Assembly (NCBI RefSeq): GCF_030445035.2
Contig: NC_080690.1
Location: 28,546,796-28,610,795 of the forward strand
Direction of reading: 5' to 3'
Length of the DNA stretch: 64,000 nucleotides
From: Dasypus novemcinctus
Taxonomy: Eukaryota > Chordata > Mammalia > Cingulata > Dasypodidae
Notes under the pieces: model-generated
Databases searched by the model: none
Told to the model about the DNA's origin: nothing
Seen by the model: the letters and a program-made list of their open reading frames with translations, nothing else
Shown: piece after piece, positions 11,680 through 22,709 of the stretch
Layout: each line of letters begins with the position of its first letter
How positions within the stretch are numbered: position 1 is the first letter of the stretch
Position numbers and translations under genes: made by a program

Positions 11680-12060
11680 TGTCAGGTCTGATTTGCTCAG
11701 CCAGCGAGGGATGCTCTGATCTGGTGGTGAATTGAAAGAAAGCATGCAAGGCATCCAGTAGAGTGATCATGAGTTAATCATCATCACACATCCTTTCCAT
11801 TAGGTTCTGTCCGGTGACTTGACCATCAATTTTTATACCGTTTTTACATAAAAGTGGCTACCAGCCAAGTGGTTACATAAGTACATGTGTGCAGGTTACA
11901 AAACATGCTATGAAAATGCTGATTGCTACAGTATATGAAAGTGCTGACTCCTAAATTTATCAGGGTGCTGATTCACTCCTGACCAGATATACGTGACTGG
12001 AAGTCCTCAGTCGACCATTACATGGGCCTCTTAATGCTTTATTTTCCTTTTACTCCTACA
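11680..12060 (-). repeat. 3' LTR of the provirus (381 bp)
   Basis: It starts TGTC and ends TACA on the + strand and aligns along its whole length with 14505-15287 once the SINE is removed from the latter. By eye the two LTRs differ at roughly 15 percent of sites, pointing to an old insertion. Confidence 0.85.
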
Positions 12061-12071
12061 TTCCACCCCTT
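12061..12071 (-). other. Polypurine tract
   Basis: On the minus strand an A/G-rich run (AAGGGGTGGAA) abuts the 3' LTR exactly where plus-strand DNA priming occurs in retroviruses. It fixes the orientation of the provirus. Confidence 0.7.
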
Positions 12072-12480
12072 AAACAGCCTGTGTCTTAAGGGGTATTTCT
12101 TATTTGCCATAACATGGTTCCTTGTGCCCAGAGACCACAACAATCATGTAGGAAACAGCAGCAAACTACTAGTATGCTCGCTATTCCAGCTGACACAGCA
12201 ATCATCCACTGCCAGGTGGAGGCTAAAGAAGTCTGGATAAAGTCTGAATAGCCCATACTTCTCCATCCAATTCTTGCAAAGATTCAACTACAGAATTCTG
12301 AAGGTCAGAAATATATACACAGCAATCTACATATGCACAACTTCCACCCTACGTAGCTGTCAGAATGTCTAAGGCCATCGAATTCTGCAGGACAACTTAC
12401 CTTATTTGGGTAGTTTCATCCATCATTAAAGTTAAAGCCTGGGGGGTCTGGTTGAGGGTTCATGCAGTATGCTCAGATAA
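12072..12480 (-). pseudogene. env transmembrane remnant of the provirus
   Basis: Minus-strand translation gives a decayed stretch that looks like the ectodomain of a gamma-type retroviral transmembrane subunit, with a cysteine cluster at about 12320-12341. The spacing there is C-x4-CC rather than the usual C-x6-CC, and an in-frame stop lies just before it. Further stops follow on the C-terminal side. No surface subunit is present. This is a non-functional fossil. Confidence 0.55.
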
Positions 12481-12576
12481 ACCATCAATATCTAATTCTA
12501 CCTTGATGGTACCACCTCCTGGCAACAAAAGAGCTAAAGGGTAAAACCACCAAGCAACTCTTTTCTGGCAATGCCA

Positions 12577-13044
12577 TCAATGATATACTACCATAGAGGG
12601 GAAATTATAGAGACTGTGTGATATTTGCACAATACCAGCTTTTTCCAGTTGTAAAATAGTCTGTCCAATTCCTTCATGCCCCCCAGATAATCGGTATTGT
12701 TGTACTTTTACTATCCACCTAGGTGCGGGCAGCTGCACTGGTGGATGATGTGAATGCCCACGAACCATGGGCTTAACTACTGTTACCCACAGCCAGATTT
12801 TGCCTTGAGTTGTCTGCAGCATTCTCCCCTGCAATATGTCTATGCCCAAAATATACCCTGGGGTAGTGGAAACGTATACAGTATATGCCCGGGGTGGGAG
12901 CCGTCCAATTACAAAAACCACTGTGGCTTGTTTTACCCGAATTGTCTGGCTTCCATATTCATCAATATAAGTTATAGGACTGTTAAATCCATCAGGAGTT
13001 CCATATAATAAAGTACATTCAGCTCCAGTATCTACCAAGGCCAA
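12577..13044 (-). pseudogene. Retroviral protease to reverse transcriptase start, remnant
   Basis: An open stretch of 155 codons has the aspartic protease signature V-DTG-AE near its start (residues 4-9) and an ILGIDIL-type second motif near residue 67. It then has a linker into the first residues of a reverse transcriptase (QYRLSGG...LEKAGIVQ). The frame begins after a stop at 13048-13050 with no ATG, and ends at 12577 before any polymerase motif. The YxDD region, RNase H and integrase are missing. Confidence 0.8.
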
Positions 13045-13050
13045 AGCTTA

Positions 13051-14163
13051 TTGTACATTTCTAGGCGACCAATAATTGAACAACTCTACATGTGACCTCC
13101 AGTCTCCTAAGTCTCCCAACTGGGCCCCTCAACCAGCATATCAGTCAAAAAAGTCTGCTTCATCTCCACCATTGGACCATAAAATATCCCGTAACTGTAA
13201 GGGACAATTGTCTAACACCTTCTTGCCTTTCATTTTTGTGTACTATTGCTCGGGAGCCAGTTCCCTCCACAAGGCCAACAGCTCTTCATTTGGTTACTGG
13301 TCAGTTTTCTCTGGATCCACCCCTGCAGCTAAAAGGTCTACCCACTTTTGCAAGTGGGATACCTTAGTTGGATCTTCATTTATTTTAGCCCAGGGTTTCG
13401 GGCTTGTTTTATTGGACATACCCACTCTCTCTCTTCCCGTACTTCTACATCTCCTAATTGGGCCATGGTGGTAGTTACCTCGTTTATTATGGTCCACATA
13501 CAGGGCTAAAATAGCAGCTAAAGCCCTGAAGGGGCAGTGGCTAATATCATATCCTTCATGCAGGTAGTGAACAATTCATCATCTGGACCATGAAATAGCT
13601 GCTGGAAAATCATTTGTTGCATTCCCATTTCCCATATAATCTGTACCAGGTCCATATACGCGATTCACTTACTAATGGTTTCAGGGAGTTCACCTGCATT
13701 TTGCCATAGTTGATGTGTGAAACTCATCAACCAATTCATAACAGAATAGTTACCTTGTGCCATCTGGCGGCTGATCTGTGTATGCTGTCTCAAGGATGGA
13801 TGGGTGGTAATGGAGTCTCATTTATTGCATCTCTTCCCCCTAAAATTCTGAGCTTTCAGCCCGATCATCCCAGAAATGCAAAAACCACACTGGAAGGGTC
13901 TCGCTAGGTTTTTGCTTCATCTGCTTGGCCAGACCCCTCAATCCCTCTGGGGTATAAGCTGTATAGGTAGTATGTTGATGTACCTGGAGTGGTCCTGCAC
14001 TCCACCCCCAGGTGTCATAGGCTGCTTATGCTCAAACTGCCATTATATTATGGGGCATGAGTGTAAAAATGGAGGGATACTTGCCTGAGACACCACTGAC
14101 TCACCTCCTAGATACTCAGCTCCATGATCTTCACATAGCCACCTCTTCTTCCAGGGCTTGAAT
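13051..14163 (-). pseudogene. gag remnant, interrupted by several stops
   Basis: Reading the minus strand from 14163 to 13051, short open stretches resemble a Gag capsid and its downstream region, but they are separated by multiple in-frame stops. No zinc knuckle (CCHC) could be seen. The assignment rests on position between the gag start and the protease. Confidence 0.5.
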
Positions 14164-14481
14164 CTAAGACTCCAGCTCCTCCTGGGTAGTCATCTGCAAA
14201 CTCTGCACCTGTGCCTGGACTGCCAAAGTGTCTTTATGCTGTTCTCTTAACATAGTAAGAAAAAGCCATGACACCTTGCCTATTCCTGCCCTCTGTGAAG
14301 CTGAGAAACCACCTTCAAGCTCTTTCAGAGCTTTAACTATAGACTGGGCAATAGTGTCGACATGCGCCCAGCTTTCTGAAGCAGACCACTGCAGCAAAAT
14401 AGCTGCAATATGATATGACAGTCCTGTAGAAGGCCACATCCCATCAGACTCTGGGTAGTCCAGAGCAGAGGACTCACTCAT
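14164..14481 (-). pseudogene. gag N-terminal remnant, 105 codons
   Basis: ATG at 14481, followed by a frame with Gln/Leu/Glu-rich helical sequence that could form a coiled coil. It lies only 23 nt downstream of the 5' LTR end (14505). That leaves almost no room for a leader or packaging region and would overlap any primer binding site, so either the leader is deleted or this is not the original start. It ends at a stop and the rest of gag is fragmentary. Confidence 0.5.
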
Positions 14482-14504
14482 GGGATCTTGCCAACTACGT
14501 CAAA

Positions 14505-15287
14505 TGTCTGGTGCGAGTTGCTCAGCCAGAGAGGGATGTTCTGGTCCAGTGGCAAATTGATGGGAAGCGGACTTGGCCCAATGGATTGGGAGTCTGCCTA
14601 CCACATGGGAGGTCTGCGGTTCAAAGCCCCAGCCTCCTTGACCCGTGTGGAGCTGGTCCATGTGCAGTGTTGATGCGAGCAAGGAGTGCCCTGCCATGAA
14701 GGGGTGTCCCCCACCTAGGGGAGCCCCACACCCAAGGAGCACACCCTGTAAGGAGAGCCTCCCAGCGTGAAAGAAAGTGCAGCCTGCCTAAGAATGGTGC
14801 CTCCCACACAGAGCGCTGACACAACAAGATGACGCAACAAAAGAAACACAGATTCCTGGTGCCACTGATAAGGATAGAGGAGGTCACAGAGGAATGCAGT
14901 GAATGGACACAGAGAGCAGACAACTCAGGCGGGAGGGGAGAAAAATTTTAAAAATTAAAAAAAAAAAAAAAAGAAAGGCAGCAGGTAGCCGATAGAGTGC
15001 TCATGGTTTAATTATCATCACCTTCCTTTCCCTTCTGTTGTGTCCAGTGACTGGACCATCAGTTTTTATACTTTTTTTACACAAAAGTGGCTACCAGCCA
15101 CGTAGTTACATAAGTACACACATTGCATAACATGCCATGAAAATGCTGACTACTACAGTATATGAAAGTGCTGACTCCTACATTTATCAGAGTGCTGATT
15201 CAGTCCCGATCGGACATATATGGCCGGAAGTCCTCAGTTGACCATTACGCTGGTCGTTTAACACTTTATTTTCCTTTTATTCCTACA
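14505..15287 (-). repeat. 5' LTR of the provirus, interrupted by a SINE
   Basis: It begins TGTCTGG and ends TCCTACA on the + strand, matching the 3' LTR. LTR sequence is 14505-14561 and about 14974-15287, with the DAS-SINE between. Confidence 0.85.
14562..14973 (+). mobile_element. DAS-type tRNA-derived SINE, long form
   Basis: The head starts GGGAAGCGGACTTGGCCCA and has a B-box-like GGTTCAAAGCC at 14618-14628, as in a tRNA-derived Pol III promoter. The body contains GACCCGTGTGGAGCTGG and GTGTCCCCCACCTAGGGG blocks and ends in an A-rich tail. I recognise this as the armadillo DAS family. It lies inside the 5' LTR of the provirus and so is younger than it. I could not define its target duplication. 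Confidence 0.85.
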
Positions 15288-15359
15288 CGTATAAATACTC
15301 TTTATAAAAGCCAATGGACTTCTGGTACTTTGAATCGCACCCTTTGGCTGACTAATACA

Positions 15360-16914
15360 AGATTAAATCAGACTTAAAGCTTTAGCTGAGTACCCTGTTA
15401 TGGACTACAATATATGTTATACCCAAGATACCTGGCTTGATATTCTCATAATATTCATATCAGTAAATGGTCTCACTTATTGAAAACAATTCAAAATCCT
15501 GTATTAGCACTTTTGAAACTCCACAGGCATAGGGAATAGGCGAATGGGTACTGATCTACTTTAACCAGAAAAGCTCTTGATGTCCCTTAAGTTTTACCTG
15601 TAATTTAAAGTCACATAAGTGGAAAGGTGGAGAGAATGCCACCTTCCACATGGATACCACTGAGAATCTATCTCAGGTGATCTGAAGTGCACAAAATAAA
15701 CCAATCTTCAAGATTTCCTTCGTTCTTTTACAAAACTTAAGTTTTCTATTCTGTTACATTGCAATTTAACCCAATCTTTAGGTCTAAAGTAAAGTATTTG
15801 TGATATCTCACTGCCCCCCAGGAGTAAAATCAATTATATAGTTTGGTCTAATTTTCACAGGTTTTATATTAGCAAAAGAAGGTATTTCCTGACTAAACTG
15901 ACGACAGAGATCTAGGGGAGCATATTTCATATAATATCAGATTTTACATGGAAAATATAAGAAGCAAAACAATAGCTGCTGATTGTATTTTATAGAATAT
16001 CCCTTTGACTTTTTCAACTTCCTCTAGCTTTATGGGTACAGATCATAAGATTAGCAAAGCTTCCCTTCAGGTAAAAATTATACCACACATTAGGACTTGG
16101 ATGAGTCATAGTAAACATCTACGTTGTTTGGTCAATTCAATAATTTCATCATTTAAAAAAATTATTTTAACACTAGACTATGCAAGATATAACCATCATT
16201 TAAATTAAATACTTGCCTGTTTGCCAGGCTCCCATTCCATTATGAACGTTCTTTCCTTCACTCTCCATTTTCACCAATTTGATAGCTTTTCTTAGCATTA
16301 GAATATTTGTTGAAGCTTCACAGAAGAAAATAAAAGATATTTATGTACTTCACAAGGCCACTAAATAGCAACCATCTACATACATTTTTTTCCTAAAATG
16401 ATTTTTGTGGATTGTAGAAATAAGTAGATATCAATATTTGTATGTATAATCATATTTATGCTACTTTCCAAAGAGAAGAGAAGGTCAGAAAAGCTGGTTT
16501 CTCTAGTCAAAATACATTATGAGTCAGTCCATTTTATAAATTAAAAATACAAGTCCATAATTGCATTTGTGCAACAACAACAAAAAATGCCTATGAGTAA
16601 AAATGCATCTGTACAGTTTATGTACAGTTGAAATGAGTGATAAAATCCTTTCTTATTAAACTGGTGACAAAATATATCTGGTAAAGACAATGACTCTTAT
16701 TTAAGCATACTGATATCAGGGACTATGAAAGAGGGCATTATTTCCATTAGTCACCCAATGTCAGGGAAAGCAAAACAACATCTAAATGTATTTATGTTTT
16801 TTCCTTGATAAAAAAATAATTAAAAGAAAAGAATTACCATTATCATTTTATTCATCATTTGACATAAGAAAAAGGTAAGGAAGCCAAAATTCTTCAAACA
16901 CAAATGTAACATTC
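15360..16914. other. Non-coding, no recognised feature
   Basis: AT-rich DNA to the right of the nested insertion. I can support no exon, RNA gene or repeat. Confidence 0.5.
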
Positions 16915-17180
16915 TGGTACTTACTGATCATAAATTGTGTATCAGACACTCTATAGAGTGGGTGCCAATGTTTTTTGTTCCCTCGTTATCTGCACAGCAA
17001 CTCTGAAAGAGAAAATTATAATCCTAATTTTCATGATGGTATTTTCATGGACATTCATTGAGTGACTGTGCTTTATTTAGAAATATCTTGCTCCATTTAA
17101 TTTATTTAAAACTCTCTCAGATAGATAGAGGTATACTATTTTAGAAATAAGTAAATCAAGTCTCAGAAAAGTTAAGGAAA
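16915..17180 (-). mobile_element. MIR-like SINE remnants (approximate)
   Basis: Decayed MIR complement landmarks: TGTATCAGACACTCTATAG, then GCACAGCAACTCTGAAAG and a TTTTAGAAATAAGTAAATCAAG block further right. It may be two copies. Confidence 0.4.
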
Positions 17181-18099
17181 ACATTATTCATTCATACTTT
17201 CATTTAATAATTACTGAGAAACTAATATTTTTTTTTGTCTGATAGTACAAGGATTAACAAGAGAAGGAGAAAGACAAGTTAGAGCCAAGTTTGAGATTTA
17301 GAGCTAAGTGTGGGAAACTGGTATTGATCAGGTAACCCCACAACAAATGAAAAATGAAAAGTTGAAGAAAGTGCTATGAAGGAAAAGAATGTCATTCTAT
17401 GGAGATCATATAATAGTGAAACTTGTCTAAATCTTGGAGGTCAATGGAAAGTTTTCCCAAGAAAGATGAGGCATAAAAAAGTACAAATCCAGGTTGGGAG
17501 CCAGGAAATTTGGACAGGTTCTAGCCATGCCAAAAGTTTGCTATATGACCTTACAGATTTATTTTGTGATCTCAAGTAGCAAAACAGACAAAAATAGGAA
17601 ACAAAAAACTTAGCAGACCCTCAATTCTTGTCCAATTCTAATAGAGACCCACACATTTTACAGAGAAACTAAAACCCCAATAGTGGAAGGAGTGACTCAA
17701 GGCCATAAAATTTAGGGCAAAGGCTGGGACCCTTTCTCCCCTTTCACATGGTAGAATAGACACGGATTCCCAACTACTAGGTTTGAGACAAATCCCACTG
17801 ATTTCACCATTGGGCCTTTTCAATTTTACTCACTTATTCTTTTCTTATTGCTGAAAATGCTACAACCCATCTCATTCTAGGTAAGTAAATATCTGGTACC
17901 CCGGTCCCAAGTCGGAAACAAAGGAGATGCATGTTGACATTTTGGTGTTAGTCACACAATAGAATCAAGAGCTCCTCAAAATGCCCTATGCCTTAAGCAT
18001 CCCTTAGACTGCGATGCCAGAGGAATTGCTGCATTCTTTCTAAGCAAAACTATTCGAAACATTCAGGACATCAGACTTGACTATCTGGAACTATCTGTG
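17181..18099. other. Non-coding, no recognised feature
   Basis: There is a faint MIR-like texture at 17640-17730, not enough to call. No exon is supported. Confidence 0.4.
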
Positions 18100-18110
18100 A
18101 AAAGACAGTA

Positions 18111-18319
18111 GGGAGCAGATGTGGCACAAGTGGTTGAGTGCCCGCTTCCCACATAGAAGGTCCTGGGTTCCCTTTCTGGCACCTCCTAAAAACAAAGACT
18201 AGCAACAAGTAAACGAAAACGCCAACTCAGGGATCCAATGTGGCTCTGTGGCTGAATGCCTGCTTCCCACTTATGAGGTCCCAGGTTTAATCCCAGACCC
18301 AGGAACCTAAAAAAAAAGA
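18111..18319 (+). mobile_element. DAS-type SINE, dimeric form, with perfect target duplication
   Basis: Two tRNA-like units lie in tandem: GGGAGCAGATGTGGCACAAG from 18111 and a related unit GATCCAATGTGGCTCTGTGG from about 18230. They are joined by an A-rich linker and followed by an A-rich tail. A 13-bp perfect duplication AAAAGACAGTAGG occurs at 18100-18112 and 18320-18332, typical of L1-mediated insertion and suggesting a fairly recent event. Confidence 0.9.
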
Positions 18320-18332
18320 AAAAGACAGTAGG

Positions 18333-19484
18333 AAACATAGTAGGAGATTAGAAAAAGTAAAAACCATGTGTTCACCACCACCTTGACCATCTACAACCTC
18401 CACATCAGCCTACTCCCCACTTCCAGGCTGGGCTTACCTTCCTTGAGGTCCTGACCCCACTCCAAATGGGGAAAGCTCTTGTGCAAAGCAAAAATACTTT
18501 GGATCCTGGTGTAGCCATAGGGATAAGTCTTTGGGTAAGATCCAGGAGGTAGGAAAATAAGGCATCATAAATTCCTTGAGTGCTTACGCCTGCTAACAGA
18601 GAAAAATACAGGGCCTCTGAATGTTGCAACTGTTTCCATCTGTTCTCTTTATGTGTAACTGATGTAAGAAATTAGTGACTGCCAGAAGTCACTTGGTTTG
18701 CAATTACAGTGTTTAATGTTATTAGTATAAACTAGGAGGTTGAGCTACTCTATTCTAGAATGAAAAGAACAAATGAAGGTGAAATCAACTTTTGAGATGC
18801 TAAATCACTATGACATACTTTATCATGACCTAAAGCAAAGGAAGATTATCACTTACTTGTAGAGCAGATGGAAAATTCCTAAGGCCTGCTGCTCGGAGCT
18901 AATGAGAACTTTCATAAAAGCTCCTCAACTGTCATGACAGATCAAAGGAGTGGCTTTATTTGTCTCATGGGTGAAATGGGTAGGAATACCCATTTGTGAT
19001 AAACATCACAAAGCCAGTCCTATTACAAATTAAGCATTAATCCCCTAGCATTTGTTCTGTGTCAAAACAAGGAGTTATGATATTCATCCTGGTTCTTAGT
19101 CCAGGTCTGGCAGGTCAGACATCTTGAGGTTCCGGCTTTCACTCTGCCTCCCAACCAGTGGTGTAACCTTCATGTTAGTTGAGTGCAACCCTCAAAAAGA
19201 CGAGTGAGACAAATCATCTGTGAGATGGCCATATTAATTCTTGCCCTGAATAGTGCATAGAAATGATGGTATGGTCAGAAGACGTGGAGGCTGTGAATTT
19301 CTAGGTGAGCAAAGCTCTTTACAAATAAAAAGGGCCATAAAATAATTAGAAAAGCACACTTGAAAATACAGGTTTCTCAATAGAATATCTTTTGGTCACC
19401 AGTGAAAGAAAAATCAAAACCTAGAAGATAAGCAATTGTTTAAAAAAAAATATTTTGCCGGTGGGTGGAAGTAGGCTTTAGCAG
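18333..19484. other. Non-coding, no recognised feature
   Basis: Unique-looking DNA, no supported exon or repeat. Confidence 0.5.
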
Positions 19485-19695
19485 AAAATGTATGCATCTT
19501 GGAAAAGATGGGTAAGAGTCTGAATTCTTAACCTGTAATTTAAGCCCCCTAAGTTTTCAGAATCTAAAGTTACTTTATGTAAAAGAGAAATAATTCCTAT
19601 CTTCTCATTATACCGCAATGAAATTTATATGACTCAGTGAATGGGAAGTTCCTGGCATGCAGCAGGTGATTCATAAATGCTCTTCTGGCTTCCTG
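19485..19695 (+). mobile_element. MIR SINE fragment (approximate)
   Basis: Sense MIR pattern with TGTAAAAGAGAAATAATTCC and a 3' part GGAAGTTCCTGGCATGCAGC..TTCATAAATGCTC. Confidence 0.55.
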
Positions 19696-20939
19696 TTAGT
19701 AGGATTCACTAAACCTTCCAGTTAGTAGGATTCACTGTTTGAATTTACTTTGAGTGTCATTGGAAATGTAATGAAAGCTTTCTTATATGGTTTGTAGGCA
19801 AATACGATTGGGTAGATTCTAGAAGATTCAGAGATAACTTAAAATCTTTAATGGATCCCTGCATTTTCCATGGATCCCTGACTTAGTCACAATTGATATA
19901 CAAAGAAGTATCAAAGGCAGCAAGCATGTTTGGGATGATATAAAAATAATTCAGACTAATCAAATTTACATTCAAAGAATATTTCCTAGTAAAACACACA
20001 AAAAGCAAATTTCTTGGGTCTAGTTGTACAACTAACTCTTGTTTTCTGAAATGAACTGCTGGAAAGTAAGATCATAACAGAGGAACCAGATGCACATATT
20101 TGCACCAAAATATTTGGTTCTGCTGTACTAATTTTAGTGTTATCAAAGTTATAGTTACTGGATTATATTTTCAAATTTAACAACCCCCCTGGTTCTGAAA
20201 GCACAGAGCATCTGGAAGTAGTAGGAAACTGTGGGACCACAAAATCAGGCACTTGGGAAATTCTTACTTTTGAGCTCTAAGCTAAAATTTTTGTTGTTGT
20301 TGGTGGTGGTTTCTTTAGGTGTATTCCCCTCTGAAGCATCTAGACATTAAAATATATTTTATTGCAGATTCTACCTTATCCAATTCACCTAGTAATCTAA
20401 AAATTACTTCAATCATTGTTTTCTTTTGCATTATTATGACAATGAAATATTGGGAAAAGAAAAGACTCAGCTTTATATAGTTTCACATGTGTTGCAATGA
20501 ATATTTATCTTATAATAGTCAAATTTCCTGTGGTTTTGTAAAAATTAACTCGCAAATTTACACAGGGTTATTTATAGGTATCCTTTTGAATAAAATATTT
20601 CCAACTACATATTTATCTTAAAGTGTTAAAATTTTTCTTTGAAAGTATCTGTTTCTAATAAAGCCATGATGTGTGTGACAATATACCAAGTTTAGGCATA
20701 TATTTTCACATACATTTTTAGCTAAATGGGAGGATAAAAATAATCACATAAAAGCCCTTGGAAAAGGCAGACTTAAGTTGCTTTTAGATTAGCAAAACTA
20801 GGATGGTCCATATTAAATATAAAGAGAAAGTATACTATGTAAATCAATGACCTATAAATAAAATCCCCTTTATTTTTTACTCTAAAGCAAAAATTTTTAA
20901 ATGAAATAATTTCATCATCAAAGACCCAGTTCTTTGGTC
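19696..20939. other. Non-coding, no recognised feature
   Basis: AT-rich. A short direct repeat GTTAGTAGGATTCACT occurs at 19695-19710 and 19721-19736. Nothing else is supported. Confidence 0.5.
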
Positions 20940-20953
20940 AGATTGGGTTTTAG

Positions 20954-21584
20954 TTTTTTTATTTTTTAACTTTATTTATTTATTTATTTGTTCTTCTTTA
21001 TTTTCTTTTAAATGTTACATTCAAAAAATATGAGGTCCCCATATACCCCCACCCCCCTACCCTACTCCTCCCACATCAACAACCTCTTCCATCATCGTGG
21101 CACACTATCTGCACCTGGTGAATACATTTTGGAGCACTGCTGCACCACATGGACTGTTGTCTACATTGTAGTCTACACTCTCCTCCATTCCAACCAGTGG
21201 GCCATGGCAGGACACACAATGTCCAGCATTTGTCCCTGCAGCACCACCCAGGACAACTCCAAATCCTGAAAATGCGCCCACATCATATCTCTTCTTCCCT
21301 CTCCCTACCCTCAGCAGCTACCGTGGTCACTTTCTCCACATCACTATTATAATTTCTTCCCTTACTAATAGCAATAGCTCCCCAGCAGAACACCAGTAAA
21401 TCCACTCTAATCTGTACTCTATTCCTCTATCCTGTGTACCCTGAGATGGTTAAGTCCAGTCCCTCTCTACATCAAGAGGGGGCTTAGATTCCACATGGAT
21501 GATGGATGCAATTCTCCTGCTTGCAGTTGTAGCTCCCTGGTATGGTAGTTGATCTTCTTCACCTCCCTGTTAGCTGGCCAGGAT
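20954..21584 (-). mobile_element. 5'-truncated L1, 3' UTR only, younger xenarthran type
   Basis: A poly-T start followed by GAGGTCCCCATATACCCCC and C-rich runs marks the complement of the xenarthran L1 3' UTR. About 630 bp is present. A 14-bp perfect duplication AGATTGGGTTTTAG at 20940-20953 and 21585-21598 bounds it, so both ends are exact. No coding sequence is retained. Confidence 0.9.
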
Positions 21585-21710
21585 AGATTGGGTTTTAGAG
21601 TTAAGATTGCTTGAGCCTGCTCCATCAATAATGACTGGCAAAATATAGAGGCTTAGGTACACATAGAATAGCACTTGAAGCCCAGAGACTTTGACAAAGA
21701 GGTGTCTTTT

Positions 21711-22212
21711 TAAATAATACTTTTTTTATTTTTAAAGAAGATTTAGATTATATAAATATTACATAAAAAATATGAGATTCCCATATGCCCCACTCCCTCT
21801 CCCTCCCACACTTTCCCCCTCCCACACTTTCCCACATTAACATCTTTCATTAGTGTGATACATTTGTTACAATTGATGGACATGTATTGAAGCATTGCTA
21901 CTAACCATTGGACTACAGTTTACATTATAGTGTATAGTCTGTCCCACACAATTTTGTAAGTTATGACAAAATACAAAATGGCCTGTATTTACCAGTGCAA
22001 TGTCTTATAGGACAAATCCAAAGTCCTGAAAATACCCCCATATTATACCTATTCTTCCCTCTTTACCCTTCAGAACCTCTGGTGGCCACTGCCTCCACAT
22101 CAATGATAAGAGTTCTTCCATTGCTAGAATAACAATAAGTCTATAGTAGAATAATAATAAGTCTACTTTAGTCCATTGTTCATCCTCCTATCTTGAGGAT
22201 TTTGGAATGGTG
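21711..22212 (-). mobile_element. 5'-truncated L1, older 3' UTR subfamily
   Basis: Starts with T-rich DNA, then GAGATTCCCATATGCCCC and a TTTGTTACAATTGATGGACA block that differs from the neighbouring L1. Near-matching duplications AAGAGGTGTCTTTT (21697-21710) and AAGAGGTAGCTTTT (22213-22226, 12 of 14) bound it. Two tandem TAGAATAA..AAGTCTA units lie near 22125-22170. Confidence 0.85.
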
Positions 22213-22226
22213 AAGAGGTAGCTTTT

Positions 22227-22705
22227 GAGCTTAGTTATTTCTAGTATTTGCTCTTCACAATGGTGACGGTGTCACAATGCAAAGAATCATTGAATGGCAA
22301 AAGCCCTTACCAGAACTCCCAGTTTTCCATTCAGAGAAGCCTTGTGCTTTATTTTTTATCTCCCATGATGTTCATGGCAGATTTTGTCCTGCCTTGATCT
22401 TTTAAATTTTCAGTGAGAAAAGTGCTTGTGAAAGCGTAGAACCACTTGTGGATTAGGAAGTGAGTATTCCTTCTGAGGGCATGCATATGCCCTCCAGCAG
22501 GCATGGGTAGATCAGGGGGTATTCAAAATGACACAAAAATCCACATGCATGTGACCTCCTGAATCCCTGGAACTTGCATGAAGACTTTGATGACCAGAAT
22601 ATTTCAGGTGCAGGGACAGGGTGACAGGCTACAAATGACTGTGTCTCCTACCCTTGTTTGTTCTGCACCTTTAACTTCCCTAAAGTCTTTTGCCATCTGT
22701 GTTTA
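22227..22705. other. Non-coding, no recognised feature
   Basis: No supported exon or repeat. Confidence 0.5.
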
Positions 22706-22709
22706 TTTC

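Larger units (their letters stand above)
11680..15287 (-). mobile_element. Defective endogenous retrovirus provirus, minus strand
   Basis: Two direct LTRs flank a 2.4-kb interior. The pol remnant reads on the minus strand and a polypurine tract sits beside the left LTR, so the provirus is inverted relative to the map: 5' LTR on the right, 3' LTR on the left. The interior has a gag remnant, a protease fused to the start of reverse transcriptase, then a jump to the transmembrane part of env. Most of pol and env is absent. The candidate target duplication is CATAT/CGTAT at the outer ends (4 of 5 match). All reading frames are broken, and the element cannot encode a functional virus. Confidence 0.85.
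11170..15359 (+). mobile_element. MaLR-like LTR split by a later provirus (arms 11170-11679 and 15288-15359)
   Basis: The left arm begins TGTGGCAGTTTGAGA and the right arm ends CTGACTAATACA, the type of terminus seen in ERVL-MaLR LTRs (TG...CA with an ACTAATACA end). The left arm stops at ...TTTTACCCCATAT and the right arm resumes with CGTATAAATACTC. Together they make a roughly 580-bp LTR without internal genes, so it was probably a solo LTR before the second element landed. Flanking duplication was not evident by eye. The family name is an inference from the ends only. Confidence 0.5.

Noticed and set aside
12577..13044. Domesticated retroviral protease gene
   Set aside because: The open stretch has no ATG, sits inside a decayed provirus with broken gag and env, and ends in a truncated RT. 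Nothing suggests selection on it.
14562..14640. tRNA gene at the SINE head
   Set aside because: Box-like motifs are present, but the sequence continues into a SINE body and cannot fold as a normal tRNA with a 3' end.
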